Positions 13,336-27,200 of a stretch of DNA of 64,000 nt are shown one piece after another. The stretch covers positions 496,001-560,000 of the forward strand of contig CP136061.1 of NCBI GenBank assembly GCA_032622095.1. The letters are read 5' to 3'. The notes under the pieces were generated by a model. That model made no database searches and was not told the origin of the DNA. It saw only the letters and a list, made by a program, of their open reading frames with translations. Numbering within the stretch: the stretch's first letter is position 1; every line of letters begins with the position of its first letter. Origin of the DNA: Siphonodentalium dalli (lineage: Eukaryota; Mollusca; Scaphopoda; Gadilida; Siphonodentaliidae). Made by a program: the position numbers and the translations under genes.

Positions 13336-16300
13336 AAGGGAAAATATAGCTTTTTATCATTTTTGATTCCTGGGAGTCACTTTAAAGCATTTTAATGCAT
13401 TTTACAGAGCCTGGTCTTTCAGTCCAATGAATACCTCATGCTTGGTGTGGTTATTCTTGCTGCTGATGTCTTATTTCACTTACATCAGCCAAAAAAATAG
13501 TAAGATTTTTCATAAAAAATGCCAATTTTTCAAGGTATTTTCAATTTTTTTCAAGGTGGTAATAGTCACATGATAATGCAAATGACCCATAACATGAGCA
13601 TGTCAACGACACATATATCAATTGTTATAAGAACCTAATCTAACAAGTATTTTGGATTTTATAGCCAGTGATATACAGATATATATCATAAAAGTGTGTC
13701 ATTTCCATTGGTGGGTATGGTCATTTGAAGGTTAATAGCACTAAAACTTGGACACATTTAAGAAAATGATTCAGCAATTCAAAGAGAGCATATCTTTATT
13801 CAACTAATTCAATATACACCCACATCCAGTTATCTTGGATCACCCTTGCAGACCTGAAAATGTCATATTTTATTCTTCAATGTGCTGATAAAGTCATGCG
13901 CTTGATGCTCAGCTGATCAGATCTGGACTCAATGACCTCACATCACCAGAAGTTCTCTCATGGAAAGAATATTGTACAGTCTTCCATAGCTGATCCAAGT
14001 TTGCAACACCAGACCCCTAAAACTGAGTGAAAATTGGGCTTGAACATGACTGGTGGTTGAAAATTGTGCTTTTTTGATGAATAATTTGTTAAAGGGGGTG
14101 GGGTTAAATTGTGTGTGATAAATAAAGAACCACAGAAGTGATATTGTTTTTGAACACATTTTTTCCATTGATGGGAAATTCTGAAGAAATGTAGGGAGTT
14201 ACAATTATTCCGCGAAAAAGCGGGCTATCGCTTTAGGTTACACTGATGTAAATAAGGTTCCGAGCGACATCTGGCGGATGCGGGAGGAATATATAGGAGA
14301 GAATAAAATAGACACTGGGCCCTGATTGGTCAATAGCCTTGTGTGCTTTTCACATAAAAAAATCATCACACCTCTTCCCTATGATTTCCCATAGGTAAAA
14401 TAACCATTGGCACAGGAATTAACCCTTTGTAGTGGAGTTTGAATTTTTTGGTGTGGTCTAAAATATGACTGTATTTTTTTATGCGATTCTGACACTGGTT
14501 ACGAAAACATAAGATTTAAAGGCGAATTCCCTGCTAGACAGACATGATTTTTTTGTGTAAAAAGTTTCCCAAAATGTCAATTTTTCAGATTTAAAGAAAA
14601 TTTTGGACCCAACATTTATATTGCCAACACTATGCGCTAAAACGTTAGCACTGAGGCCTATGGAAAACATTTACACCAGTGTAACCTAAAGGGAAAATAT
14701 AGCTTTTTATCATTTTTGATTCCTGGGAGTCACTTTAAAGCATTTTAATGCATTTTACAGAGCCTGGTCTTTCAGTCCAATGAATACCTCATGCTTGGTG
14801 TGGTTATTCTTGCTGCTGATGTCTTATTTCACTTACATCAGCCAAAAAAATAGTAAGATTTTTCATAAAAAATGCCAATTTTTCAAGGTATTTTCAATTT
14901 TTTTCAAGGTGGTAATAGTCACATGATAATGCAAATGACCCATAACATGAGCATGTCAACGACACATATATCAATTGTTATAAGAACCTAATCTAACAAG
15001 TATTTTGGATTTTATAGCCAGTGATATACAGATATATATCATAAAAGTGTGTCATTTCCATTGGTGGGTATGGTCATTTGAAGGTTAATAGCACTAAAAC
15101 TTGGACACATTTAAGAAAATGATTCAGCAATTCAAAGAGAGCATATCTTTATTCAACTAATTCAATATACACCCACATCCAGTTATCTTGGATCACCCTT
15201 GCAGACCTGAAAATGTCATATTTTATTCTTCAATGTGCTGATAAAGTCATGCGCTTGATGCTCAGCTGATCAGATCTGGACTCAATGACCTCACATCACC
15301 AGAAGTTCTCTCATGGAAAGAATATTGTACAGTCTTCCATAGCTGATCCAAGTTTGCAACACCAGACCCCTAAAACTGAGTGAAAATTGGGCTTGAACAT
15401 GACTGGTGGTTGAAAATTGTGCTTTTTTGATGAATAATTTGTTAAAGGGGGTGGGGTTAAATTGTGTGTGATAAATAAAGAACCACAGAAGTGATATTGT
15501 TTTTGAACACATTTTTTCCATTGATGGGAAATTCTGAAGAAATGTAGGGAGTTACAATTATTCCGCGAAAAAGCGGGCTATCGCTTTAGGTTACACTGAT
15601 GTAAATAAGGTTCCGAGCGACATCTGGCGGATGCGGGAGGAATATATAGGAGAGAATAAAATAGACACTGGGCCCTGATTGGTCAATAGCCTTGTGTGCT
15701 TTTCACATAAAAAAATCATCACACCTCTTCCCTATGATTTCCCATAGGTAAAATAACCATTGGCACAGGAATTAACCCTTTGTAGTGGAGTTTGAATTTT
15801 TTGGTGTGGTCTAAAATATGACTGTATTTTTTTATGCGATTCTGACACTGGTTACGAAAACATAAGATTTAAAGGCGAATTCCCTGCTAGACAGACATGA
15901 TTTTTTTGTGTAAAAAGTTTCCCAAAATGTCAATTTTTCAGATTTAAAGAAAATTTTGGACCCAACATTTATATTGCCAACACTATGCGCTAAAACGTTA
16001 GCACTGAGGCCTATGGAAAACATTTACACCAGTGTAACCTAAAGGGAAAATATAGCTTTTTATCATTTTTGATTCCTGGGAGTCACTTTAAAGCATTTTA
16101 ATGCATTTTACAGAGCCTGGTCTTTCAGTCCAATGAATACCTCATGCTTGGTGTGGTTATTCTTGCTGCTGATGTCTTATTTCACTTACATCAGCCAAAA
16201 AAATAGTAAGATTTTTCATAAAAAATGCCAATTTTTCAAGGTATTTTCAATTTTTTTCAAGGTGGTAATAGTCACATGATAATGCAAATGACCCATAACA

Positions 16301-18292
16301 TGAGCATGTCAACGACACATATATCAATTGTTATAAGAACCTAATCTAACAAGTATTTTGGATTTTATAGCCAGTGATATACAGATATATATCATAAAAG
16401 TGTGTCATTTCCATTGGTGGGTATGGTCATTTGAAGGTTAATAGCACTAAAACTTGGACACATTTAAGAAAATGATTCAGCAATTCAAAGAGAGCATATC
16501 TTTATTCAACTAATTCAATATACACCCACATCCAGTTATCTTGGATCACCCTTGCAGACCTGAAAATGTCATATTTTATTCTTCAATGTGCTGATAAAGT
16601 CATGCGCTTGATGCTCAGCTGATCAGATCTGGACTCAATGACCTCACATCACCAGAAGTTCTCTCATGGAAAGAATATTGTACAGTCTTCCATAGCTGAT
16701 CCAAGTTTGCAACACCAGACCCCTAAAACTGAGTGAAAATTGGGCTTGAACATGACTGGTGGTTGAAAATTGTGCTTTTTTGATGAATAATTTGTTAAAG
16801 GGGGTGGGGTTAAATTGTGTGTGATAAATAAAGAACCACAGAAGTGATATTGTTTTTGAACACATTTTTTCCATTGATGGGAAATTCTGAAGAAATGTAG
16901 GGAGTTACAATTATTCCGCGAAAAAGCGGGCTATCGCTTTAGGTTACACTGATGTAAATAAGGTTCCGAGCGACATCTGGCGGATGCGGGAGGAATATAT
17001 AGGAGAGAATAAAATAGACACTGGGCCCTGATTGGTCAATAGCCTTGTGTGCTTTTCACATAAAAAAATCATCACACCTCTTCCCTATGATTTCCCATAG
17101 GTAAAATAACCATTGGCACAGGAATTAACCCTTTGTAGTGGAGTTTGAATTTTTTGGTGTGGTCTAAAATATGACTGTATTTTTTTATGCGATTCTGACA
17201 CTGGTTACGAAAACATAAGATTTAAAGGCGAATTCCCTGCTAGACAGACATGATTTTTTTGTGTAAAAAGTTTCCCAAAATGTCAATTTTTCAGATTTAA
17301 AGAAAATTTTGGACCCAACATTTATATTGCCAACACTATGCGCTAAAACGTTAGCACTGAGGCCTATGGAAAACATTTACACCAGTGTAACCTAAAGGGA
17401 AAATATAGCTTTTTATCATTTTTGATTCCTGGGAGTCACTTTAAAGCATTTTAATGCATTTTACAGAGCCTGGTCTTTCAGTCCAATGAATACCTCATGC
17501 TTGGTGTGGTTATTCTTGCTGCTGATGTCTTATTTCACTTACATCAGCCAAAAAAATAGTAAGATTTTTCATAAAAAATGCCAATTTTTCAAGGTATTTT
17601 CAATTTTTTTCAAGGTGGTAATCGTCACATGATAATGCAAATGACCCATAACATGAGCATGTCAACGACACATATATCAATTGTTATAAGAACCTAATCT
17701 AACAAGTATTTTGGATTTTATAGCCAGTGATATACAGATATATATCATAAAAGTGTGTCATTTCCATTGGTGGGTATGGTCATTTGAAGGTTAATAGCAC
17801 TAAAACTTGGACACATTTAAGAAAATGATTCAGCAATTCAAAGAGAGCATATCTTTATTCAACTAATTCAATATACACCCACATCCAGTTATCTTGGATC
17901 ACCCTTGCAGACCTGAAAATGTCATATTTTATTCTTCAATGTGCTGATAAAGTCATGCGCTTGATGCTCAGCTGATCAGATCTGGACTCAATGACCTCAC
18001 ATCACCAGAAGTTCTCTCATGGAAAGAATATTGTACAGTCTTCCATAGCTGATCCAAGTTTGCAACACCAGACCCCTAAAACTGAGTGAAAATTGGGCTT
18101 GAACATGACTGGTGGTTGAAAATTGTGCTTTTTTGATGAATAATTTGTTAAAGGGGGTGGGGTTAAATTGTGTGTGATAAATAAAGAACCACAGAAGTGA
18201 TATTGTTTTTGAACACATTTTTTCCATTGATGGGAAATTCTGAAGAAATGTAGGGAGTTACAATTATTCCGCGAAAAAGCGGGCTATCGCTT

Positions 18293-18294
18293 TA
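18293..18294. other. Second unoccupied MITE target site (TA), array core 14
   Basis: Same clean CTTTAAAG junction as the site at 13334, exactly 4959 bp downstream of it. The core to its left carries the same private C variant (17623) as the core left of the first empty site (12664). Confidence 0.95.
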
Positions 18295-21200
18295 AAGGGA
18301 AAATATAGCTTTTTATCATTTTTGATTCCTGGGAGTCACTTTAAAGCATTTTAATGCATTTTACAGAGCCTGGTCTTTCAGTCCAATGAATACCTCATGC
18401 TTGGTGTGGTTATTCTTGCTGCTGATGTCTTATTTCACTTACATCAGCCAAAAAAATAGTAAGATTTTTCATAAAAAATGCCAATTTTTCAAGGTATTTT
18501 CAATTTTTTTCAAGGTGGTAATAGTCACATGATAATGCAAATGACCCATAACATGAGCATGTCAACGACACATATATCAATTGTTATAAGAACCTAATCT
18601 AACAAGTATTTTGGATTTTATAGCCAGTGATATACAGATATATATCATAAAAGTGTGTCATTTCCATTGGTGGGTATGGTCATTTGAAGGTTAATAGCAC
18701 TAAAACTTGGACACATTTAAGAAAATGATTCAGCAATTCAAAGAGAGCATATCTTTATTCAACTAATTCAATATACACCCACATCCAGTTATCTTGGATC
18801 ACCCTTGCAGACCTGAAAATGTCATATTTTATTCTTCAATGTGCTGATAAAGTCATGCGCTTGATGCTCAGCTGATCAGATCTGGACTCAATGACCTCAC
18901 ATCACCAGAAGTTCTCTCATGGAAAGAATATTGTACAGTCTTCCATAGCTGATCCAAGTTTGCAACACCAGACCCCTAAAACTGAGTGAAAATTGGGCTT
19001 GAACATGACTGGTGGTTGAAAATTGTGCTTTTTTGATGAATAATTTGTTAAAGGGGGTGGGGTTAAATTGTGTGTGATAAATAAAGAACCACAGAAGTGA
19101 TATTGTTTTTGAACACATTTTTTCCATTGATGGGAAATTCTGAAGAAATGTAGGGAGTTACAATTATTCCGCGAAAAAGCGGGCTATCGCTTTAGGTTAC
19201 ACTGATGTAAATAAGGTTCCGAGCGACATCTGGCGGATGCGGGAGGAATATATAGGAGAGAATAAAATAGACACTGGGCCCTGATTGGTCAATAGCCTTG
19301 TGTGCTTTTCACATAAAAAAATCATCACACCTCTTCCCTATGATTTCCCATAGGTAAAATAACCATTGGCACAGGAATTAACCCTTTGTAGTGGAGTTTG
19401 AATTTTTTGGTGTGGTCTAAAATATGACTGTATTTTTTTATGCGATTCTGACACTGGTTACGAAAACATAAGATTTAAAGGCGAATTCCCTGCTAGACAG
19501 ACATGATTTTTTTGTGTAAAAAGTTTCCCAAAATGTCAATTTTTCAGATTTAAAGAAAATTTTGGACCCAACATTTATATTGCCAACACTATGCGCTAAA
19601 ACGTTAGCACTGAGGCCTATGGAAAACATTTACACCAGTGTAACCTAAAGGGAAAATATAGCTTTTTATCATTTTTGATTCCTGGGAGTCACTTTAAAGC
19701 ATTTTAATGCATTTTACAGAGCCTGGTCTTTCAGTCCAATGAATACCTCATGCTTGGTGTGGTTATTCTTGCTGCTGATGTCTTATTTCACTTACATCAG
19801 CCAAAAAAATAGTAAGATTTTTCATAAAAAATGCCAATTTTTCAAGGTATTTTCAATTTTTTTCAAGGTGGTAATAGTCACATGATAATGCAAATGACCC
19901 ATAACATGAGCATGTCAACGACACATATATCAATTGTTATAAGAACCTAATCTAACAAGTATTTTGGATTTTATAGCCAGTGATATACAGATATATATCA
20001 TAAAAGTGTGTCATTTCCATTGGTGGGTATGGTCATTTGAAGGTTAATAGCACTAAAACTTGGACACATTTAAGAAAATGATTCAGCAATTCAAAGAGAG
20101 CATATCTTTATTCAACTAATTCAATATACACCCACATCCAGTTATCTTGGATCACCCTTGCAGACCTGAAAATGTCATATTTTATTCTTCAATGTGCTGA
20201 TAAAGTCATGCGCTTGATGCTCAGCTGATCAGATCTGGACTCAATGACCTCACATCACCAGAAGTTCTCTCATGGAAAGAATATTGTACAGTCTTCCATA
20301 GCTGATCCAAGTTTGCAACACCAGACCCCTAAAACTGAGTGAAAATTGGGCTTGAACATGACTGGTGGTTGAAAATTGTGCTTTTTTGATGAATAATTTG
20401 TTAAAGGGGGTGGGGTTAAATTGTGTGTGATAAATAAAGAACCACAGAAGTGATATTGTTTTTGAACACATTTTTTCCATTGATGGGAAATTCTGAAGAA
20501 ATGTAGGGAGTTACAATTATTCCGCGAAAAAGCGGGCTATCGCTTTAGGTTACACTGATGTAAATAAGGTTCCGAGCGACATCTGGCGGATGCGGGAGGA
20601 ATATATAGGAGAGAATAAAATAGACACTGGGCCCTGATTGGTCAATAGCCTTGTGTGCTTTTCACATAAAAAAATCATCACACCTCTTCCCTATGATTTC
20701 CCATGGGTAAAATAACCATTGGCACAGGAATTAACCCTTTGTAGTGGAGTTTGAATTTTTTGGTGTGGTCTAAAATATGACTGTATTTTTTTATGCGATT
20801 CTGACACTGGTTACGAAAACATAAGATTTAAAGGCGAATTCCCTGCTAGACAGACATGATTTTTTTGTGTAAAAAGTTTCCCAAAATGTCAATTTTTCAG
20901 ATTTAAAGAAAATTTTGGACCCAACATTTATATTGCCAACACTATGCGCTAAAACGTTAGCACTGAGGCCTATGGAAAACATTTACACCAGTGTAACCTA
21001 AAGGGAAAATATAGCTTTTTATCATTTTTGATTCCTGGGAGTCACTTTAAAGCATTTTAATGCATTTTACAGAGCCTGGTCTTTCAGTCCAATGAATACC
21101 TCATGCTTGGTGTGGTTATTCTTGCTGCTGATGTCTTATTTCACTTACATCAGCCAAAAAAATAGTAAGATTTTTCATAAAAAATGCCAATTTTTCAAGG

Positions 21201-24200
21201 TATTTTCAATTTTGTTCAAGGTGGTAATAGTCACATGATAATGCAAATGACCCATAACATGAGCATGTCAACGACACATATATCAATTGTTATAAGAACC
21301 TAATCTAACAAGTATTTTGGATTTTATAGCCAGTGATATACAGATATATATCATAAAAGTGTGTCATTTCCATTGGTGGGTATGGTCATTTGAAGGTTAA
21401 TAGCACTAAAACTTGGACACATTTAAGAAAATGATTCAGCAATTCAAAGAGAGCATATCTTTATTCAACTAATTCAATATACACCCACATCCAGTTATCT
21501 TGGATCACCCTTGCAGACCTGAAAATGTCATATTTTATTCTTCAATGTGCTGATAAAGTCATGCGCTTGATGCTCAGCTGATCAGATCTGGACTCAATGA
21601 CCTCACATCACCAGAAGTTCTCTCATGGAAAGAATATTGTACAGTCTTCCATAGCTGATCCAAGTTTGCAACACCAGACCCCTAAAACTGAGTGAAAATT
21701 GGGCTTGAACATGACTGGTGGTTGAAAATTGTGCTTTTTTGATGAATAATTTGTTAAAGGGGGTGGGGTTAAATTGTGTGTGATAAATAAAGAACCACAG
21801 AAGTGATATTGTTTTTGAACACATTTTTTCCATTGATGGGAAATTCTGAAGAAATGTAGGGAGTTACAATTATTCCGCGAAAAAGCGGGCTATCGCTTTA
21901 GGTTACACTGATGTAAATAAGGTTCCGAGCGACATCTGGCGGATGCGGGAGGAATATATAGGAGAGAATAAAATAGACACTGGGCCCTGATTGGTCAATA
22001 GCCTTGTGTGCTTTTCACATAAAAAAATCATCACACCTCTTCCCTATGATTTCCCATAGGTAAAATAACCATTGGCACAGGAATTAACCCTTTGTAGTGG
22101 AGTTTGAATTTTTTGGTGTGGTCTAAAATATGACTGTATTTTTTTATGCGATTCTGACACTGGTTACGAAAACATAAGATTTAAAGGCGAATTCCCTGCT
22201 AGACAGACATGATTTTTTTGTGTAAAAAGTTTCCCAAAATGTCAATTTTTCAGATTTAAAGAAAATTTTGGACCCAACATTTATATTGCCAACACTATGC
22301 GCTAAAACGTTAGCACTGAGGCCTATGGAAAACATTTACACCAGTGTAACCTAAAGGGAAAATATAGCTTTTTATCATTTTTGATTCCTGGGAGTCACTT
22401 TAAAGCATTTTAATGCATTTTACAGAGCCTGGTCTTTCAGTCCAATGAATACCTCATGCTTGGTGTGGTTATTCTTGCTGCTGATGTCTTATTTCACTTA
22501 CATCAGCCAAAAAAATAGTAAGATTTTTCATAAAAAATGCCAATTTTTCAAGGTATTTTCAATTTTTTTCAAGGTGGTAATAGTCACATGATAATGCAAA
22601 TGACCCATAACATGAGCATGTCAACGACACATATATCAATTGTTATAAGAACCTAATCTAACAAGTATTTTGGATTTTATAGCCAGTGATATACAGATAT
22701 ATATCATAAAAGTGTGTCATTTCCATTGGTGGGTATGGTCATTTGAAGGTTAATAGCACTAAAACTTGGACACATTTAAGAAAATGATTCAGCAATTCAA
22801 AGAGAGCATATCTTTATTCAACTAATTCAATATACACCCACATCCAGTTATCTTGGATCACCCTTGCAGACCTGAAAATGTCATATTTTATTCTTCAATG
22901 TGCTGATAAAGTCATGCGCTTGATGCTCAGCTGATCAGATCTGGACTCAATGACCTCACATCACCAGAAGTTCTCTCATGGAAAGAATATTGTACAGTCT
23001 TCCATAGCTGATCCAAGTTTGCAACACCAGACCCCTAAAACTGAGTGAAAATTGGGCTTGAACATGACTGGTGGTTGAAAATTGTGCTTTTTTGATGAAT
23101 AATTTGTTAAAGGGGGTGGGGTTAAATTGTGTGTGATAAATAAAGAACCACAGAAGTGATATTGTTTTTGAACACATTTTTTCCATTGATGGGAAATTCT
23201 GAAGAAATGTAGGGAGTTACAATTATTCCGCGAAAAAGCGGGCTATCGCTTTAGGTTACACTGATGTAAATAAGGTTCCGAGCGACATCTGGCGGATGCG
23301 GGAGGAATATATAGGAGAGAATAAAATAGACACTGGGCCCTGATTGGTCAATAGCCTTGTGTGCTTTTCACATAAAAAAATCATCACACCTCTTCCCTAT
23401 GATTTCCCATAGGTAAAATAACCATTGGCACAGGAATTAACCCTTTGTAGTGGAGTTTGAATTTTTTGGTGTGGTCTAAAATATGACTGTATTTTTTTAT
23501 GCGATTCTGACACTGGTTACGAAAACATAAGATTTAAAGGCGAATTCCCTGCTAGACAGACATGATTTTTTTGTGTAAAAAGTTTCCCAAAATGTCAATT
23601 TTTCAGATTTAAAGAAAATTTTGGACCCAACATTTATATTGCCAACACTATGCGCTAAAACGTTAGCACTGAGGCCTATGGAAAACATTTACACCAGTGT
23701 AACCTAAAGGGAAAATATAGCTTTTTATCATTTTTGATTCCTGGGAGTCACTTTAAAGCATTTTAATGCATTTTACAGAGCCTGGTCTTTCAGTCCAATG
23801 AATACCTCATGCTTGGTGTGGTTATTCTTGCTGCTGATGTCTTATTTCACTTACATCAGCCAAAAAAATAGTAAGATTTTTCATAAAAAATGCCAATTTT
23901 TCAAGGTATTTTCAATTTTTTTCAAGGTGGTAATAGTCACATGATAATGCAAATGACCCATAACATGAGCATGTCAACGACACATATATCAATTGTTATA
24001 AGAACCTAATCTAACAAGTATTTTGGATTTTATAGCCAGTGATATACAGATATATATCATAAAAGTGTGTCATTTCCATTGGTGGGTATGGTCATTTGAA
24101 GGTTAATAGCACTAAAACTTGGACACATTTAAGAAAATGATTCAGCAATTCAAAGAGAGCATATCTTTATTCAACTAATTCAATATACACCCACATCCAG

Positions 24201-27200
24201 TTATCTTGGATCACCCTTGCAGACCTGAAAATGTCATATTTTATTCTTCAATGTGCTGATAAAGTCATGCGCTTGATGCTCAGCTGATCAGATCTGGACT
24301 CAATGACCTCACATCACCAGAAGTTCTCTCATGGAAAGAATATTGTACAGTCTTCCATAGCTGATCCAAGTTTGCAACACCAGACCCCTAAAACTGAGTG
24401 AAAATTGGGCTTGAACATGACTGGTGGTTGAAAATTGTGCTTTTTTGATGAATAATTTGTTAAAGGGGGTGGGGTTAAATTGTGTGTGATAAATAAAGAA
24501 CCACAGAAGTGATATTGTTTTTGAACACATTTTTTCCATTGATGGGAAATTCTGAAGAAATGTAGGGAGTTACAATTATTCCGCGAAAAAGCGGGCTATC
24601 GCTTTAGGTTACACTGATGTAAATAAGGTTCCGAGCGACATCTGGCGGATGCGGGAGGAATATATAGGAGAGAATAAAATAGACACTGGGCACTGATTGG
24701 TCAATAGCCTTGTGTGCTTTTCACATAAAAAAATCATCACACCTCTTCCCTATGATTTCCCATAGGTAAAATAACCATTGGCACAGGAATTAACCCTTTG
24801 TAGTGGAGTTTGAATTTTTTGGTGTGGTCTAAAATATGACTGTATTTTTTTATGCGATTCTGACACTGGTTACGAAAACATAAGATTTAAAGGCGAATTC
24901 CCTGCTAGACAGACATGATTTTTTTGTGTAAAAAGTTTCCCAAAATGTCAATTTTTCAGATTTAAAGAAAATTTTGGACCCAACATTTATATTGCCAACA
25001 CTATGCGCTAAAACGTTAGCACTGAGGCCTATGGAAAACATTTACACCAGTGTAACCTAAAGGGAAAATATAGCTTTTTATCATTTTTGATTCCTGGGAG
25101 TCACTTTAAAGCATTTTAATGCATTTTACAGAGCCTGGTCTTTCAGTCCAATGAATACCTCATGCTTGGTGTGGTTATTCTTGCTGCTGATGTCTTATTT
25201 CACTTACATCAGCCAAAAAAATAGTAAGATTTTTCATAAAAAATGCCAATTTTTCAAGGTATTTTCAATTTTTTTCAAGGTGGTAATAGTCACATGATAA
25301 TGCAAATGACCCATAACATGAGCATGTCAACGACACATATATCAATTGTTATAAGAACCTAATCTAACAAGTATTTTGGATTTTATAGCCAGTGATATAC
25401 AGATATATATCATAAAAGTGTGTCATTTCCATTGGTGGGTATGGTCATTTGAAGGTTAATAGCACTAAAACTTGGACACATTTAAGAAAATGATTCAGCA
25501 ATTCAAAGAGAGCATATCTTTATTCAACTAATTCAATATACACCCACATCCAGTTATCTTGGATCACCCTTGCAGACCTGAAAATGTCATATTTTATTCT
25601 TCAATGTGCTGATAAAGTCATGCGCTTGATGCTCAGCTGATCAGATCTGGACTCAATGACCTCACATCACCAGAAGTTCTCTCATGGAAAGAATATTGTA
25701 CAGTCTTCCATAGCTGATCCAAGTTTGCAACACCAGACCCCTAAAACTGAGTGAAAATTGGGCTTGAACATGACTGGTGGTTGAAAATTGTGCTTTTTTG
25801 ATGAATAATTTGTTAAAGGGGGTGGGGTTAAATTGTGTGTGATAAATAAAGAACCACAGAAGTGATATTGTTTTTGAACACATTTTTTCCATTGATGGGA
25901 AATTCTGAAGAAATGTAGGGAGTTACAATTATTCCGCGAAAAAGCGGGCTATCGCTTTAGGTTACACTGGTGTAAATAAGGTTCCGAGCGACATCTGGCG
26001 GATGCGGGAGGAATATATAGGAGAGAATAAAATAGACACTGGGCCCTGATTGGTCAATAGCCTTGTGTGCTTTTCACATAAAAAAATCATCACACCTCTT
26101 CCCTATGATTTCCCATAGGTAAAATAACCATTGGCACAGGAATTAACCCTTTGTAGTGGAGTTTGAATTTTTTGGTGTGGTCTAAAATATGACTGTATTT
26201 TTTTATGCGATTCTGACACTGGTTACGAAAACATAAGATTTAAAGGCGAATTCCCTGCTAGACAGACATGATTTTTTTGTGTAAAAAGTTTCCCAAAATG
26301 TCAATTTTTCAGATTTAAAGAAAATTTTGGACCCAACATTTATATTGCCAACACTATGCGCTAAAACGTTAGCACTGAGGCCTATGGAAAACATTTACAC
26401 CAGTGTAACCTAAAGGGAAAATATAGCTTTTTATCATTTTTGATTCCTGGGAGTCACTTTAAAGCATTTTAATGCATTTTACAGAGCCTGGTCTTTCAGT
26501 CCAATGAATACCTCATGCTTGGTGTGGTTATTCTTGCTGCTGATGTCTTATTTCACTTACATCAGCCAAAAAAATAGTAAGATTTTTCATAAAAAATGCC
26601 AATTTTTCAAGGTATTTTCAATTTTGTTCAAGGTGGTAATAGTCACATGATAATGCAAATGACCCATAACATGAGCATGTCAACGACACATATATCAATT
26701 GTTATAAGAACCTAATCTAACAAGTATTTTGGATTTTATAGCCAGTGATATACAGATATATATCATAAAAGTGTGTCATTTCCATTGGTGGGTATGGTCA
26801 TTTGAAGGTTAATAGCACTAAAACTTGGACACATTTAAGAAAATGATTCAGCAATTCAAAGAGAGCATATCTTTATTCAACTAATTCAATATACACCCAC
26901 ATCCAGTTATCTTGGATCACCCTTGCAGACCTGAAAATGTCATATTTTATTCTTCAATGTGCTGATAAAGTCATGCGCTTGATGCTCAGCTGATCAGATC
27001 TGGACTCAATGACCTCACATCACCAGAAGTTCTCTCATGGAAAGAATATTGTACAGTCTTCCATAGCTGATCCAAGTTTGCAACACCAGACCCCTAAAAC
27101 TGAGTGAAAATTGGGCTTGAACATGACTGGTGGTTGAAAATTGTGCTTTTTTGATGAATAATTTGTTAAAGGGGGTGGGGTTAAATTGTGTGTGATAAAT

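Larger units (their letters stand above)
12434..18294. repeat. Higher-order duplication of 4959 bp within the array
   Basis: The order is: variant core without MITE, then three core+MITE units, then the same variant core without MITE. The spacing 4959 = 900 + 3x1353. The C at 12664 and 17623 (A in every other core checked) marks both MITE-free cores as copies of one ancestor. This is the expected result of one out-of-register exchange by four units. Confidence 0.85.
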
